Of a stretch of 64,000 bases of DNA, positions 16,425-26,302 are shown piece after piece. The position numbers were made by a program, and so were the translations under genes. The notes beneath the pieces were generated by a model. That model saw only the letters and a program-made list of their open reading frames with translations, did no database searches and was not told where the DNA came from. Position 1 is the first letter of the stretch. Each line of letters begins with the position of its first letter. Origin of the DNA: Bradyrhizobiaceae bacterium (GTDB lineage Bacteria > Pseudomonadota > Alphaproteobacteria > Rhizobiales > Xanthobacteraceae). The DNA is taken from NCBI GenBank assembly GCA_020853885.1, contig JADYXZ010000014.1, positions 1 to 64,000 on the forward strand, given 5' to 3'.

Positions 16425-17839
16425 CACGCGTCTCCGTCAAGCTTGAGCGAGCCGAGATTGCGGACGAACCCCGCCTCGTCCTCGAGGCAGCGCAGGTCCA
16501 GCACAAATGCCTGATCCTCGATGCGGCCGATCACCGGCATCGGCAACCTGCGGAACGCCGCGGCGAGCGCCGCGAGCGCGCGGCCGCTGCCGCGCTTTTC
16601 CGCCGGGCGGAGGGCGATGCCGTCGCTCGGGATCGACTCCTGCGGCAGCGCGCCCGAGCCAATCTGGCTCGAACAGGCGATCACATCCGCGCCGAAGCCT
16701 GCACCGACAGCGCCGGCGATTGCGGGCAGCAGGCGTTTCGCCAGCGCCTCGATCTCGTTCTTTTTCCGCGCAAGCAGGCGGATCGTCGGCAGACGCTCGA
16801 CGAGGCGGTCCGGGTCGCGATAGAGACGCAGCGTCGCTTCCAGCGCCGCCAGGCGGATCTTGTCCATGCGCAGCGCACGCTTCATTGGATTCTTGTTGAC
16901 CTGCGCGATCAACTCTTTGCAGCCGACGATGAAGCCCGCCTGCGGGCCGCCGAGCAGCTTGTCGCCGGAGAAGGTGACGAGATCGGCACCTTCGGCGACG
17001 GCTTCGGCAACGGTCGGCTCGTGCGCGAGGCCATAGCGCGCGAGGTCGACGAGCGTGCCGGAGCCGAGATCGTTGACGAGCGGGATTCCCTTGCCGCGCG
17101 CGATCTCGGAGAGGCGCTTCGCCGCCACTTCCTTGGTGAACCCCGCGATCTTGTAGTTGGAGGTGTGCACCTTGAGGATCAGGCCGGTCTTCGCGCCGAT
17201 CGCACCGGCATAATCCTTCTCGTGCGTGCGGTTGGTGGTGCCAACCTCGACCAGCTTCGCACCGGCGCGGGACATGATCTCCGGCATGCGGAAGGCGCCG
17301 CCGATCTCGATCAGCTCGCCGCGCGAGACGATCGCCTCCTTGCCCTTGGCCAGCGTGTTCAGCACCAGCAGAACCGCTGCCGCGTTGTTGTTGACGACGG
17401 TCGCATCCTCGGCGCCGGTCAGTTCGCATACGAGGCCGCGGATGAGCGCGTCGCGCTCGCCGCGCTTGCCGCCCTCCAGATCGAATTCGAGCGCCAGCGC
17501 CTCGCGCATGGCCACGCTTGCCGCCTCCACGGCGGCCTCGGCCAGAATCGCGCGCCCGAGATTGGTATGCAGCACGGTGCCGGTGAGATTGAAGACGGCG
17601 CGCACCCTCGGCGCCGCCTCGGCCTCGAGCCGAGCGATCGCCGCGGATTCGATCTCGCCGATTTCGACCGGCGCGGTGCGGCCGTTGCGCAACGCCGCGC
17701 GCGCATCATCGAGCGTCGCACGCACCGAGTTGACGACCGACGGACGCCCGAACTGTTCGACGGCAACGGCGGCCGATGCCGCGCGCAGGACTTCGTCGAC
17801 GGACGGAATTCGGGTGAGGCGTTCGGCCTTGGTGCTCAT
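16424..17839 (-). CDS. selA: L-seryl-tRNA(Sec) selenium transferase
   Basis: PLP enzyme converting Ser-tRNA-Sec to Sec-tRNA-Sec with selenophosphate. Length 471 residues, as is usual. Motifs: N-terminal tRNA-binding domain (LTRIPSVDEVL), FNLTGTVLHTNLGRA, NNNAAAVLLVL, HTSNYKIAGFT and the PLP lysine in SGDKLLGGPQAG (Lys294). It overlaps the Sel1 gene and begins 10 nt after fdhE. Confidence 0.97.
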   Translation of the reverse strand: MSTKAERLTRIPSVDEVLRAASAAVAVEQFGRPSVVNSVRATLDDARAALRNGRTAPVEIGEIESAAIARLEAEAAPRVRAVFNLTGTVLHTNLGRAILAEAAVEAASVAMREALALEFDLEGGKRGERDALIRGLVCELTGAEDATVVNNNAAAVLLVLNTLAKGKEAIVSRGELIEIGGAFRMPEIMSRAGAKLVEVGTTNRTHEKDYAGAIGAKTGLILKVHTSNYKIAGFTKEVAAKRLSEIARGKGIPLVNDLGSGTLVDLARYGLAHEPTVAEAVAEGADLVTFSGDKLLGGPQAGFIVGCKELIAQVNKNPMKRALRMDKIRLAALEATLRLYRDPDRLVERLPTIRLLARKKNEIEALAKRLLPAIAGAVGAGFGADVIACSSQIGSGALPQESIPSDGIALRPAEKRGSGRALAALAAAFRRLPMPVIGRIEDQAFVLDLRCLEDEAGFVRNLGSLKLDGDA

Positions 17840-17849
17840 GCCCGTCCCT

Positions 17850-18767
17850 TCAATAGCCGACCATGAACGGATTCACTGCGCCGCGGCGGAAACCCAGCTC
17901 CTTCACCAGAAGATCGAGGCCGAGCGTCGCCACGTCGTCGGCTATCGGGTCGAGCCGCGCGGCCTTCTGCCGGTAGAGGACCTTCACATAGCCGCGACAC
18001 TCGTCGCAGGTTTCGGCCTTGACCGTGCCGCCGCCGCCTTCGACTTCCTGGAACTTGACGCTTTTCGTCGAGCCGCACAGCGTGCAGCGCGCGCGCACGT
18101 AGTTCCACTCCGTCGCGCACAGCGAGCAGGCGCAGAAGCGCACACCGCCCGCGCCCTGCCAGTCCTCCACGAGCGAGGCGGAAGGCGCGCCACCGCAAGC
18201 CGGGCAGACGCCGTCGCCGATATCCTGCAGCGCCTTGGCGTCGAGGCGTGCAGCCAGCCGCGCAAAATGCACCTGCAGCGCGGCCGCGACGAAAACGTGC
18301 TCGGCAATGGCCTCGACCGGGATCGCCTCGGCCAGGACGTTCCCGATCATGATCTCGCGCGCAGCGGGTTCGGTTGCCTTGATGCGGGCGAGCGCCGCTC
18401 GCGCCGCATCCGGCATCTCCATGCCTTCCGCCGCCGCGATCAGCCGCTCGAAGGCGGCCGCAAAAGCCGGATCAACCGCGACGCTCCCGCGGTCGAGCGG
18501 CGGCATCTTGTGCTCCCTGGCGCGCGCCAGCACGTCGTCCGAAACCGGTTCAGGCTCGGGGAGCCCCTCCTGGATGGCGGACTGTGCCGCGGACAGATCG
18601 GCAAGAAAATTCAGGTACGGCGCGAGCGGATGGCCGTCGGCAAGCCAGCGAAAGCGCTCCGCCCGGACAGCGAACAATCGAACAGGGTCCGGCAGCCGCA
18701 CGAAGGGCGGCTTCGGGATGTTGCCAATGACCGATGGATCGGGTTCAGGCGTTCCGACTCGCGACAT
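17850..18767 (-). CDS. fdhE: Formate dehydrogenase accessory protein FdhE
   Basis: Needed for maturation of respiratory selenomolybdenum formate dehydrogenase. The 305-residue protein ends in a double zinc/iron-ribbon domain: CPACGG, CACSLCATEW, CTLCGS and CDECRGYVK. The N-terminal half is helical. It lies downstream of fdoGHI, after an 88-nt gap with a strong hairpin, and directly before selA, linking formate dehydrogenase assembly to Sec synthesis. Confidence 0.93.
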   Translation of the reverse strand: MSRVGTPEPDPSVIGNIPKPPFVRLPDPVRLFAVRAERFRWLADGHPLAPYLNFLADLSAAQSAIQEGLPEPEPVSDDVLARAREHKMPPLDRGSVAVDPAFAAAFERLIAAAEGMEMPDAARAALARIKATEPAAREIMIGNVLAEAIPVEAIAEHVFVAAALQVHFARLAARLDAKALQDIGDGVCPACGGAPSASLVEDWQGAGGVRFCACSLCATEWNYVRARCTLCGSTKSVKFQEVEGGGGTVKAETCDECRGYVKVLYRQKAARLDPIADDVATLGLDLLVKELGFRRGAVNPFMVGY

Positions 18768-18815
18768 TACTCACCTCACGAACCGCACGGGCCACGTGGC
18801 GTGTCGGTACCGAAC

Positions 18816-18844
18816 CGGCGCCGGCGAAATCCTCGCCGGCGCCG
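18816..18844 (-). terminator. Hairpin between fdoI and fdhE
   Basis: Twelve-bp perfect stem (CGGCGCCGGCGA with its complement, loop AATCC) in the 88-bp gap. No U-tract follows in the minus-strand direction. It probably attenuates or protects the structural fdoGHI mRNA relative to the accessory genes. Confidence 0.5.
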
Positions 18845-18855
18845 ATTGTTCTGGC

Positions 18856-19527
18856 TCACGTCTTACCCGTGACCAGTTCTTTCAGCCACCTGCGATGGTG
18901 TCGCCACGCCCATCCGCCCGTGACCTTGCCACGGGTCATAGCACTAATTGTACCACGTACCCAGATCGCCGCATAGACATGCACGATCCAGACGCAGATG
19001 ATGACGATTGCCGCAATGGCGTGCACGAGCACCGCGATACGCTTCTGCTCGACCGTCGTGTACTGGGCAAAATACTCCTGCCAGATCACGAGGCCGCTGG
19101 CGATCAGAACGATGATCAGAACCGACATCAGCCAGAAGACGAGCTTCTGGCCGGCATTATATTTGCCGACTTCCGGCAGCTTCTCGTCGTGAGCGGTCAA
19201 CACATCGCGTAGTCTCGCCATCCATGTTCCGTCCTCGCGCTTCCAGAGATTCAATTTCCAGAAGCGAAAGAACAGGCCGAGGAAGCTGAAAAAGAGCACG
19301 ACACCGATCCAGGGATGGATCATGCGCGTGGTGCTGCCGCCGCCGAACAGGCTGGTCAGGAAGAACAGCCTGGGATGGAACAGCGCAAGCCCGGACAGGG
19401 CGAGAAGCACGAGGCTTGCCGCCGTGATCCAGTGATTGATCCGGGCTCCGGTGGTGTAGCGGTCCACGATGACGGGATCACCGGGGTGAACCGCATCGCC
19501 TGGTGCCACTTCGAACGTGCGGCTCAT
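18856..19527 (-). CDS. fdoI: Formate dehydrogenase cytochrome b556 subunit
   Basis: Membrane gamma subunit, 223 residues with four predicted transmembrane helices. It carries heme-ligand histidines typical of the family ([48 protein letters not shown]) and transfers electrons from FdoH to quinone. The start overlaps the fdoH stop (ATGA). Confidence 0.94.
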   Translation of the reverse strand: MSRTFEVAPGDAVHPGDPVIVDRYTTGARINHWITAASLVLLALSGLALFHPRLFFLTSLFGGGSTTRMIHPWIGVVLFFSFLGLFFRFWKLNLWKREDGTWMARLRDVLTAHDEKLPEVGKYNAGQKLVFWLMSVLIIVLIASGLVIWQEYFAQYTTVEQKRIAVLVHAIAAIVIICVWIVHVYAAIWVRGTISAMTRGKVTGGWAWRHHRRWLKELVTGKT

Positions 19528-20465
19528 TTTGTCGATCCTCCCGCAAGCCGCTTGGCATTCCTTTCATCCTCGTCGGAGACCCGGTTGGCGCCGGAGACGA
19601 TGTGATGCAGGAAGCCGATCGCGGCGAATGCGCCGATCGCAGTCAAGCCCGCGTACTTCGTCAGGCCTTTCCACAACTCGACGATCGGGCTGATCGCCGG
19701 GTTGTCGGGCAGGCCCGCGTAGAGCTGCGGCTTGTCCGCGTGCTGCAGCACGTACATGACGTGCGTGCCGCCCACACCCGGCGGATCATAGAGCCCGGCA
19801 TTCTGGTAGCCGCGCGACTTGAGATCCTTGATGCGCTTGTCGGCCCATTGCTTCATCTCGTCCTTGGTGCCGAACACGATGGCCTGCGTCGGGCATGCCT
19901 TCTGGCAGGCCGGGCCCTGGCCGACCGCAACGCGGTCGGAGCAGAGCGTGCACTTGTAGGCCTTGTGATCGACCTTGGAGATGCGCGGGATGTTGAACGG
20001 GCAACCCTTCACGCAGTAGCCACAGCCGATGCAGTTGTCCTTCACGAAATCGACGATTCCGTTGGAATACTGCACGATCGCGCCGGGCGCCGGGCACGCC
20101 TTGAGACAGCCCGGATCCTCGCAATGCATGCAGCCGTCCTTGCGGATCAGCCATTCAAGATTGCCGGACTCCGGGTTCTCCCATTCAGTGTAACGCATCA
20201 GCGTCCAGGTGTTCGGCGTCAAATCATGCGGGTTTTCATAGACACCCACATTGATGCCGACCTCCTCGATGAGATTGTTCCACTCGAGGCACGCCACCTG
20301 GCACGCTTTGCAACCGATGCACTTGGAGACGTCGATCAGCTTCGCCACTTCCGTCTGCCGCTTCGCGGCAGGCGTAATGCTGGAAGCTGACCGGCGAATC
20401 AGGTCTTGCTCGCCGAATTTCGGGGTGATGGCTTCAGCTTTGGGGTTTGCAATTGGCGGAAACAT
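19524..20465 (-). CDS. fdoH: Formate dehydrogenase iron-sulfur subunit
   Basis: Beta subunit, 313 residues, with four 4Fe-4S binding sets ([36 protein letters not shown] and CTLCSDRV...CQKACP) and a C-terminal membrane anchor (about residues 265-290). It passes electrons from the catalytic subunit to the cytochrome. It is 15 nt downstream of fdoG. Confidence 0.95.
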   Translation of the reverse strand: MFPPIANPKAEAITPKFGEQDLIRRSASSITPAAKRQTEVAKLIDVSKCIGCKACQVACLEWNNLIEEVGINVGVYENPHDLTPNTWTLMRYTEWENPESGNLEWLIRKDGCMHCEDPGCLKACPAPGAIVQYSNGIVDFVKDNCIGCGYCVKGCPFNIPRISKVDHKAYKCTLCSDRVAVGQGPACQKACPTQAIVFGTKDEMKQWADKRIKDLKSRGYQNAGLYDPPGVGGTHVMYVLQHADKPQLYAGLPDNPAISPIVELWKGLTKYAGLTAIGAFAAIGFLHHIVSGANRVSDEDERNAKRLAGGSTK

Positions 20466-20480
20466 GCTGTTGCCCTCCCC

Positions 20481-23400
20481 TCATGCCACCGGGCCCGGAA
20501 CGGGCTCGACATTGACGAGAAACGCCTTGAACTCCGGCGTCTGCGCGTTCGCGTCGCCGACAAACGGAGTCAGCGTGTTCACCGGCGCGGCCTTCTTGGC
20601 TTCGCCGATGAAGCCGAAGTTCAGCGGCAAGCCGACGGAGTGAACCGTCTTGCCGTCGATCTTGAGCGGCTTGAGCCGCTTGGTCACGACGGCCTTGCCC
20701 TTCACCTCGCCGCGGTTCGACCAGACGCGGACCATCTGACCCGGCCTGATGCTTTTTTCGCGCGCGAGCTCTTCCGACATCTCCACGAAGAACTCCGGTT
20801 GAATGACCGCGTTCGCGTGGACGCTCTTGGTCCAGTAGTGGAAGTGCTCGACCAGCCGGTAGGTGGTCGCCACGATCGGGAAGTCCTTGGCGTCGCCGAA
20901 GACTTCCATGTCGTTCTTGAACACCCGCGCCGCCGGGTTGCCCTTGATCTTGGGATACAGCGGGTTGGCCACCGGCGACTCGAACGGCTCGTAGTGAACG
21001 GGGAACGGACCGTCCGCCAGGAAGCCGCGGGTAAACAGGCGCGACACGCCTTCCTGGTTCATGATGAACGGGCCGACCGCCCGCTCCGGCGGAATGGTCG
21101 GCACGTAGTCCGGCACGTCCGGGCCCGTCCAGCGCTGACCATTCCAGAACATATACTTCTTGGCTTCACTCCACGGTTTTCCTTCCGGATCCGCAGAGGC
21201 ACGGTTGTACTGGATGCGGCGATTGGCTGGCCACGAGAAGCCCCAGCTGGCATACACGCCGAGTCCCGAAGGATCGGAGTTGTCGCGGCGCTGGGCGAAG
21301 TTGCCGTTCGGACCGTAGAAGCCGGTGTAGATCCACTGGACTCCGTCGGTCGAACCGTCGTCCCGCATCTCGCCGAAGGTCGCGAGCTGCTGACCGGCGG
21401 CACGCACGACTTTTCCTTCCGCGTCCTTCAGATCCACGAGCGCCTTGCCGTTGAGCTCCTTGGCGAGCTCGTCGGACGACGGGTGCCGCGGGTCCTTGTA
21501 GTTCCAGTCGATCGCCATCAGCGGCTCGACGCCTTTGCCGCCTTCCTTCTCGTAGAGAGTGCGGACACGAAGGAAGAGGTCGGAGAGGATTTCGATGTCC
21601 TTCTTGGATTCGAAATACGGGTCCGCAGCCTGCCACCTCCACTGGATCAAGCGGCTGGAGTTGGTGAAGCTGCCGTCTTCCTCGACGAAGGACGTCACCG
21701 GCAGCATGAACACTTCGGTCTGGATCTTGGTGGGATCGACGTTGTTGTACTCGCCGTGATTTTCCCAGAACCGGACCGTGTCCGTCTCGATCGGATCCAT
21801 GCTGACGAGGAACTTGAGCTTCGACAGCGCGGCGATCGTCTTGGCCTTGTGCGACACCGACATCAGCGGGTTGAAGCCCTGGCAGAACAGACCGGTGGTC
21901 TTGCCCTGATGCATCACGTCGAACATGCGCAGGACGTCGTATGCGATGTCGAGCTTCGGCATCCACTGATAGCCGAACTCGTTCTCCGGGGTCGCTTTCG
22001 GACCGTACAGGCTCTTCAGGAAGCTGACGTAGAACTTCCTGTAGTTCTGCCAGTAGCTCGTCTGATCCGGCTGCAGCGGCTTGAAGGCGCGCTTCACCAG
22101 ATGCGAATCGAGCGTCGGTTCGCTGTCCGTCGGCATCGCCAGATAGCCGGGCAATGACGCCGTCAGCGTTCCGATGTCCGTGATCCCCTGCACGTTGGAG
22201 TGACCGCGCAGCGCGTTGATGCCGCCGCCCGGTATGCCGACGTTGCCGCACAGCAGCTGGATCATCGCCGCGCAACGGATGTTCTGTGCTCCGTGCGAGT
22301 GCTGCGTCCAGCCGAGCGCGTACATGATCGTCATGGAACGATCGCCGGTGGCGGTCGACGCCGCCCATTCGGCAACCTTCAGGAACTTGTCCTTCGGCGC
22401 GCCGGTGATCCGTTCCACCACTTCCGGCGTGTACACCGAGAAGTGCTTCTTCATCAGCTGATACACGCATCGCGGATCGGACAATGTGAGGTCCCGCTTG
22501 GCAAAGCCGTCGGGCTCCATCACATATTCCCAGCTACTACGATTGTAGCTGCGCGTGCCTTCGTTGTAGCCGGTGAAGAGACCTTCGTTGAAGTCGAAGT
22601 CGTCTCTGACGATGTAGGAAGCGTTGGTGTAGTGCTTGACGTATTCCTTCTGAATCTTGTCGTTCGTGAGCAGGTAATTGATCACGCCCGACAGGAAGGC
22701 GACGTCTGTTCCCGCACGAAGCGGGGAATAGTGGTCCGCCACGGCCGCCGACCGCGTGAAGCGCGGATCGACCACCATCAGCTTGGCGCCGCGATTGTGC
22801 TTCGCCTCAGTCACCCACTTGAAGCCGCAGGGATGAGCCTCCGCTGCGTTACCACCCATGATCCAGACGACATCAGCGTTGCCAATGTCCATCCAGCTGT
22901 TCGTCATTGCACCGCGACCGAATGTTGGGCCCAAACTGGACACCGTCGGTCCGTGTCATATCCTCGCTTGGTTCTCGATCTGGAGCATCCCCAGACCGCG
23001 CGCGACCTTCCAGGTGATCCAGCCTGTCTCGTTGGTGCATGAGCTGCCCGACAGGAATGCCATCGTCGGCCAGCGATTGACGGCCACGCCGTCCTTATTC
23101 TTCTCGATGAAGTTCGCGTCGCGGTCTTCCTTCACGAGCTTCGCGATGCGATCCATCGCGAAGTCCCAGCTGACCTGCTCGAACTTGTCGCTGCCCGGCT
23201 TGCGGTACATCGGATACTTCACGCGCGTCTTTGCGCGGACGTAGTCGAGAGCACCCGCACCTTTCGGGCAGAGCGTTCCGCGATTGATCGGATTGTCGGA
23301 GTCGCCCTCGATGTGGGTGACTTCCATTTTCCCTTCGGCGTTCTTCGCCGAGAACACCATCATGCCGCAGCACACGGCGCAGTACGGGCAGGAACTGCGC

Positions 23401-23549
23401 GCTTCCTTGGTCTGCGCGAGCTTGTAGGGCCGGATCATCGCTGCGTGCGCGGCTTCGATTTCACCAAATCCAAGCGCGCCGAGTGTCGTTCCAGCCAACC
23501 CCGCGCCGGCGCCCACCATAAACGAGCGCCGCGAGAGCTCCATGTTCAT
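20481..23549 (-). CDS. fdoG: Selenocysteine-containing formate dehydrogenase, catalytic subunit
   Basis: Respiratory formate dehydrogenase alpha subunit of 1022 residues, interrupted by an in-frame UGA (complement 22956..22958) that is read as Sec198. The flanking sequence, ARI-U-HGPTVSSLGPTFGRG, matches the ARV-U-HGPTVASL site of E. coli FdnG/FdoG. A twin-arginine signal (SRRSFMVG) starts the protein, followed by the 4Fe-4S cysteines CPYCAVCC and TLCPKG, and a molybdopterin guanine dinucleotide-binding core. A GGAGG site precedes the ATG. With FdoH and FdoI it forms a periplasm-facing complex. A standard gene caller would split it into two pieces. Confidence 0.96.
22916..22951 (-). promoter_or_regulatory. 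Bacterial SECIS hairpin of fdoG
   Basis: Downstream of the UGA, outer arms GACCGA (nt +5 to +10) and TCGGTC (+35 to +40) can pair, with an apical stem CCA-GTT-TGG whose loop begins with G at +20. This fits the bacterial SECIS rule (small apical loop with a G in its first two positions, about 16-37 nt after UGA). Confidence 0.65.
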
Positions 23550-23854
23550 CAGACGTGTCCTCCGAAAGTGGCCCCGACCGGGGACATCCGAACTTTAGAG
23601 TTCGTCGAAGGAAGGTTATTTTTGATTTCTTATGAAGTCAAACGTACTGGTCAAAACGCACGCATAAACTTTTGTGGCTGCTACTCAATTTTAGCTGACA
23701 CGCATTTTTATTGGTTTTATCTAGCAATATTCCTGTATAGTTAGCTGCCATGACAATCGGCCGATGAGTGTTTCTGTTTGCAGATAAGCGCATGCATTTT
23801 TCTTGCGCGGGTGACCATTGACGCTGCACTGCACATTGCCACACAGTATCGATC
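23550..23854. other. Divergent promoter region, AT-rich
   Basis: A 305-bp gap between divergent fdoG (minus) and the thioredoxin-like gene (plus). Positions 23600-23760 are much more AT-rich than the surroundings, with short runs of A and T. It probably contains the fdo promoter and binding sites. No clear consensus box or gene can be assigned. Confidence 0.5.
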
Positions 23855-24487
23855 GTGGTGTCGAACACCGCTCCCGAGGCTCGGGGCTTAAATCAAGGAT
23901 TTCTTTTCCGTCCATCCGTCGCATGGCCTGCTTGGCCGCGCGAACTTGCGCTTACCGCGCTGTTGCTCATCGCCGGAGCAATTGCAGTTCCGCTTGCCGC
24001 TAATCCGAACACCACCCCGGAACTGAAACCGTGGATCGGGGAACCAAATCCCGCCTTCACGCTCGACGACCTGACGGGGCAGCGCCGCAGCCTTGAAGAG
24101 TTCAAGGGCAAGATCGTCCTTGTTCACTTCTTCGCGACCTGGTGCGCGCCCTGCGTGGACGAGATCACGTCCCTGCAAAAGCTCGTGAGACAGGCGCGCG
24201 GCAAGCCGCTTGCCGTGGTCGCGGTGGACGTCGCCGAAGTGGAACTCAGGGTGCGCGCCTTCTTCGAGAAGCTGCCGGTGGACTTCCCGGTGCTGCTCGA
24301 CCGCGACCGCACCATCACGAAGGCATGGGAGGTTGTCGGCCTTCCCACCACGTTCGTGCTCGATGCTTCGCTCACTCCAAAGCTCTTCGTGGAAGGCGAC
24401 CTCGACTGGTCGCATCCCGACATCGTGAAAAAACTTGAAGCGCTCTATCCGGTCGCAGCCGAAGCAGGCCCGCGCACCGGCGGATGA
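23855..24487 (+). CDS. TlpA/ResA-like membrane-anchored thioredoxin
   Basis: A 210-residue thioredoxin-fold protein with an N-terminal membrane anchor (about residues 30-48) and redox motif FFATWCAPCVDEI (CxxC around residues 96-100), plus the cis-proline region VVGLPTTFVLD. It is expected to reduce or isomerise disulfides in the periplasm. The start is uncertain: GTG at 23855 or at 23858. It is divergent from fdoG and 27 nt upstream of the transglutaminase-like gene. It may keep periplasmic cysteine or Sec centres reduced. Confidence 0.85.
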   Translation: MVSNTAPEARGLNQGFLFRPSVAWPAWPRELALTALLLIAGAIAVPLAANPNTTPELKPWIGEPNPAFTLDDLTGQRRSLEEFKGKIVLVHFFATWCAPCVDEITSLQKLVRQARGKPLAVVAVDVAEVELRVRAFFEKLPVDFPVLLDRDRTITKAWEVVGLPTTFVLDASLTPKLFVEGDLDWSHPDIVKKLEALYPVAAEAGPRTGG

Positions 24488-24514
24488 AACTCAAATAACA
24501 ACGGGAGACTGAAA

Positions 24515-25615
24515 ATGGATCGTCGCGACTTTCTGAAAGGCACCGCAGCCGTATCGCTTGCCGCCGCCCTGCCCCGCGCCGCATCGGCCCATGCGGTTTT
24601 CGCGCCCAAGCCCGGCGCCTGGCGCTCCTTCGATCTCATCACCAGGATCGAGATCGACAAGCCGCAAGGCAAGATGCAGGCATGGGTTCCGCTCCCGTCC
24701 GTGAACGAGCCGGAATGGTTCCGCTCGGGCGAGAGCAAGTGGACCTCGAACGCCGCGAGCGTCACCCGCGTCAAGGATCCGAAATACGGCGCGGAGATGC
24801 TGCACGTCGTCTGGAAGGACGGCGAGAGCGCGCCGTCCATCGAGGTGACGAGCCGCGTTTCCACGCGCGACCGCGCCGTCGATCTCACGAAGCCCGGCAA
24901 TGCCACGCCGCTTTCCGACGCCGAGCGCAAGCTCAATCTCGAAGGCACTGCCCTGATCCCGGTCGACGGGATCGTCAAGCAGACCTCGGACCGGATCGTC
25001 GCCGGCAGGACGAGCGATGTCGAGAAGGCGCGCGCGATCTATGATTGGGTGGTCGAGAACACCGCACGCAACGCCGCCACGCGCGGCTGCGGCACCGGCG
25101 ATATCGCGTCGATGCTGAAGAGCGGCAATCTCACCGGCAAGTGCGCCGACCTGAACGCGCTCTATGTCGGGCTCGCCCGCGCGGCAGGCGTGCCGGCGCG
25201 CGACGTGTACGGTCTGCGCGTTGCGCCCTCGCAGTTCGGCTATCGCAGCCTCGGCGCCGGCTCCGCGAACGTCACCAAGGCACAGCACTGCCGCGCCGAG
25301 GTCTATCTCAAGGGCTTCGGCTGGGTGCCGGCCGATCCCGCCGACGTGCGCAAGGTGATCCTCGAGGAGCCGCCGGCAAATCTCGCGATCGACGACCCGA
25401 AGGTCGTGGCCGCGCGCAACGCGCTGTTCGGCGCGTGGGAAGGCAACTGGTTCGCCTACAACTTCGCCCACGACGTGGCGCTGCCGGGCACCCAGCAGCC
25501 CAAGCTCGGCTTTCTGATGTATCCGCAGGCCGAGCGCGCCTCGCTCCTGCTCGACTGCCTCGACCCGGACAATTTCAAGTACACGATCACGTCGAAGGAA
25601 GTGACGTCGGCCTGA
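24515..25615 (+). CDS. Exported transglutaminase-like protein
   Basis: A 366-residue protein with a twin-arginine-like signal (MDRRDFLKGTAAVSLAAALP) and a transglutaminase/protease-like domain. The catalytic triad can be placed at the cysteine in GKCADLNALYVGLARAAG, the histidine in AQHCRAEVYL and the aspartate in VPADPADV. It lies between the thioredoxin and TusA genes. The substrate is unknown; related proteins are often peptidase-like. Confidence 0.82.
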   Translation: MDRRDFLKGTAAVSLAAALPRAASAHAVFAPKPGAWRSFDLITRIEIDKPQGKMQAWVPLPSVNEPEWFRSGESKWTSNAASVTRVKDPKYGAEMLHVVWKDGESAPSIEVTSRVSTRDRAVDLTKPGNATPLSDAERKLNLEGTALIPVDGIVKQTSDRIVAGRTSDVEKARAIYDWVVENTARNAATRGCGTGDIASMLKSGNLTGKCADLNALYVGLARAAGVPARDVYGLRVAPSQFGYRSLGAGSANVTKAQHCRAEVYLKGFGWVPADPADVRKVILEEPPANLAIDDPKVVAARNALFGAWEGNWFAYNFAHDVALPGTQQPKLGFLMYPQAERASLLLDCLDPDNFKYTITSKEVTSA

Positions 25616-25679
25616 GACGTTGCGAGTGCGGGTGCCGTTTGCGCGGCGCCCGCATTTGATTTTGCGGACCGGGTGAAAC

Positions 25680-25928
25680 ATGCTGGCACGCATGGACGCG
25701 ACCAGTGAAACGATCCTCGACCTGCGCGGCATCCGCTGCCCGCATGTGGTGCTGCGCGCGAAGAGGGCACTGCGCGACATCTCGGTTGGTGGTGTGCTGG
25801 TGCTGGAGTGCACCGATCCCCTCGCCGCGATCGACGTGCCGCACTTCGTGAATCAGACGGGTCATGCGCTGGCGGAGCAGACGCGCGAAGGCGAATTGCT
25901 CGTGTTCAGGATCGAAAAGCGGCGCTAG
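25680..25928 (+). CDS. TusA-family sulfur carrier (canonical)
   Basis: An 82-residue TusA/SirA-type protein with the normal Cys-Pro active site (LDLRGIRCPHVVLRAKRAL), unlike the Cys-Gly TusA-like domains at 5463 and 8359. It accepts persulfide from a cysteine desulfurase; such a gene follows at 26303. ATG at 25680 is used; ATG at 25692 is an alternative. Likely supplies sulfur to formate dehydrogenase cofactor maturation or to the carrier system. Confidence 0.88.
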   Translation: MLARMDATSETILDLRGIRCPHVVLRAKRALRDISVGGVLVLECTDPLAAIDVPHFVNQTGHALAEQTREGELLVFRIEKRR

Positions 25929-25945
25929 CAGATGTCGGCCGGGAA

Positions 25946-26212
25946 TTACTTCAATTCACCAGCTTTACGCTTCTCTTCTCCCGCTTTGGTTTCCACGCCC
26001 TTCTTGTCCTGGTTTTGCTCCGGCGGTCCCTCGCCGGTCTCGGGCTTCCCGGTCTGCACGTCGTGGCCCGACGCATCCGGCGATTCGGCCGGCGCGGACT
26101 GCTTTGCCGTCGGAGCGGTTGCCGACTCTTCGTCCTTGCCGCGGTCCTGCGCGACGGCGGCACCTGAAAGCAACATCGCCACGGCAATCGAAACCCACCC
26201 GGCTTTCTGCAT
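25946..26212 (-). CDS. Small secreted hydrophilic protein
   Basis: An 88-residue protein with a signal peptide (MQKAGWVSIAVAMLLSGAAVA, cleaved near AQD) and a highly charged Glu/Lys/Pro-rich mature part. It is opposite in strand to its neighbours. A GAGAGG site lies 8 nt upstream. No family is recognised. It could be a short lipid-free periplasmic protein; confidence rests on the signal peptide only. Confidence 0.55.
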   Translation of the reverse strand: MQKAGWVSIAVAMLLSGAAVAQDRGKDEESATAPTAKQSAPAESPDASGHDVQTGKPETGEGPPEQNQDKKGVETKAGEEKRKAGELK

Positions 26213-26302
26213 ATTGAAGACCTCTCGTCGAGCGTACAGGTGGCCTTACAACGTCCCGACGTCTGCGAGGTTCCGCCGCAAGCAATCGGTGAAAGCCGCG
26301 AA

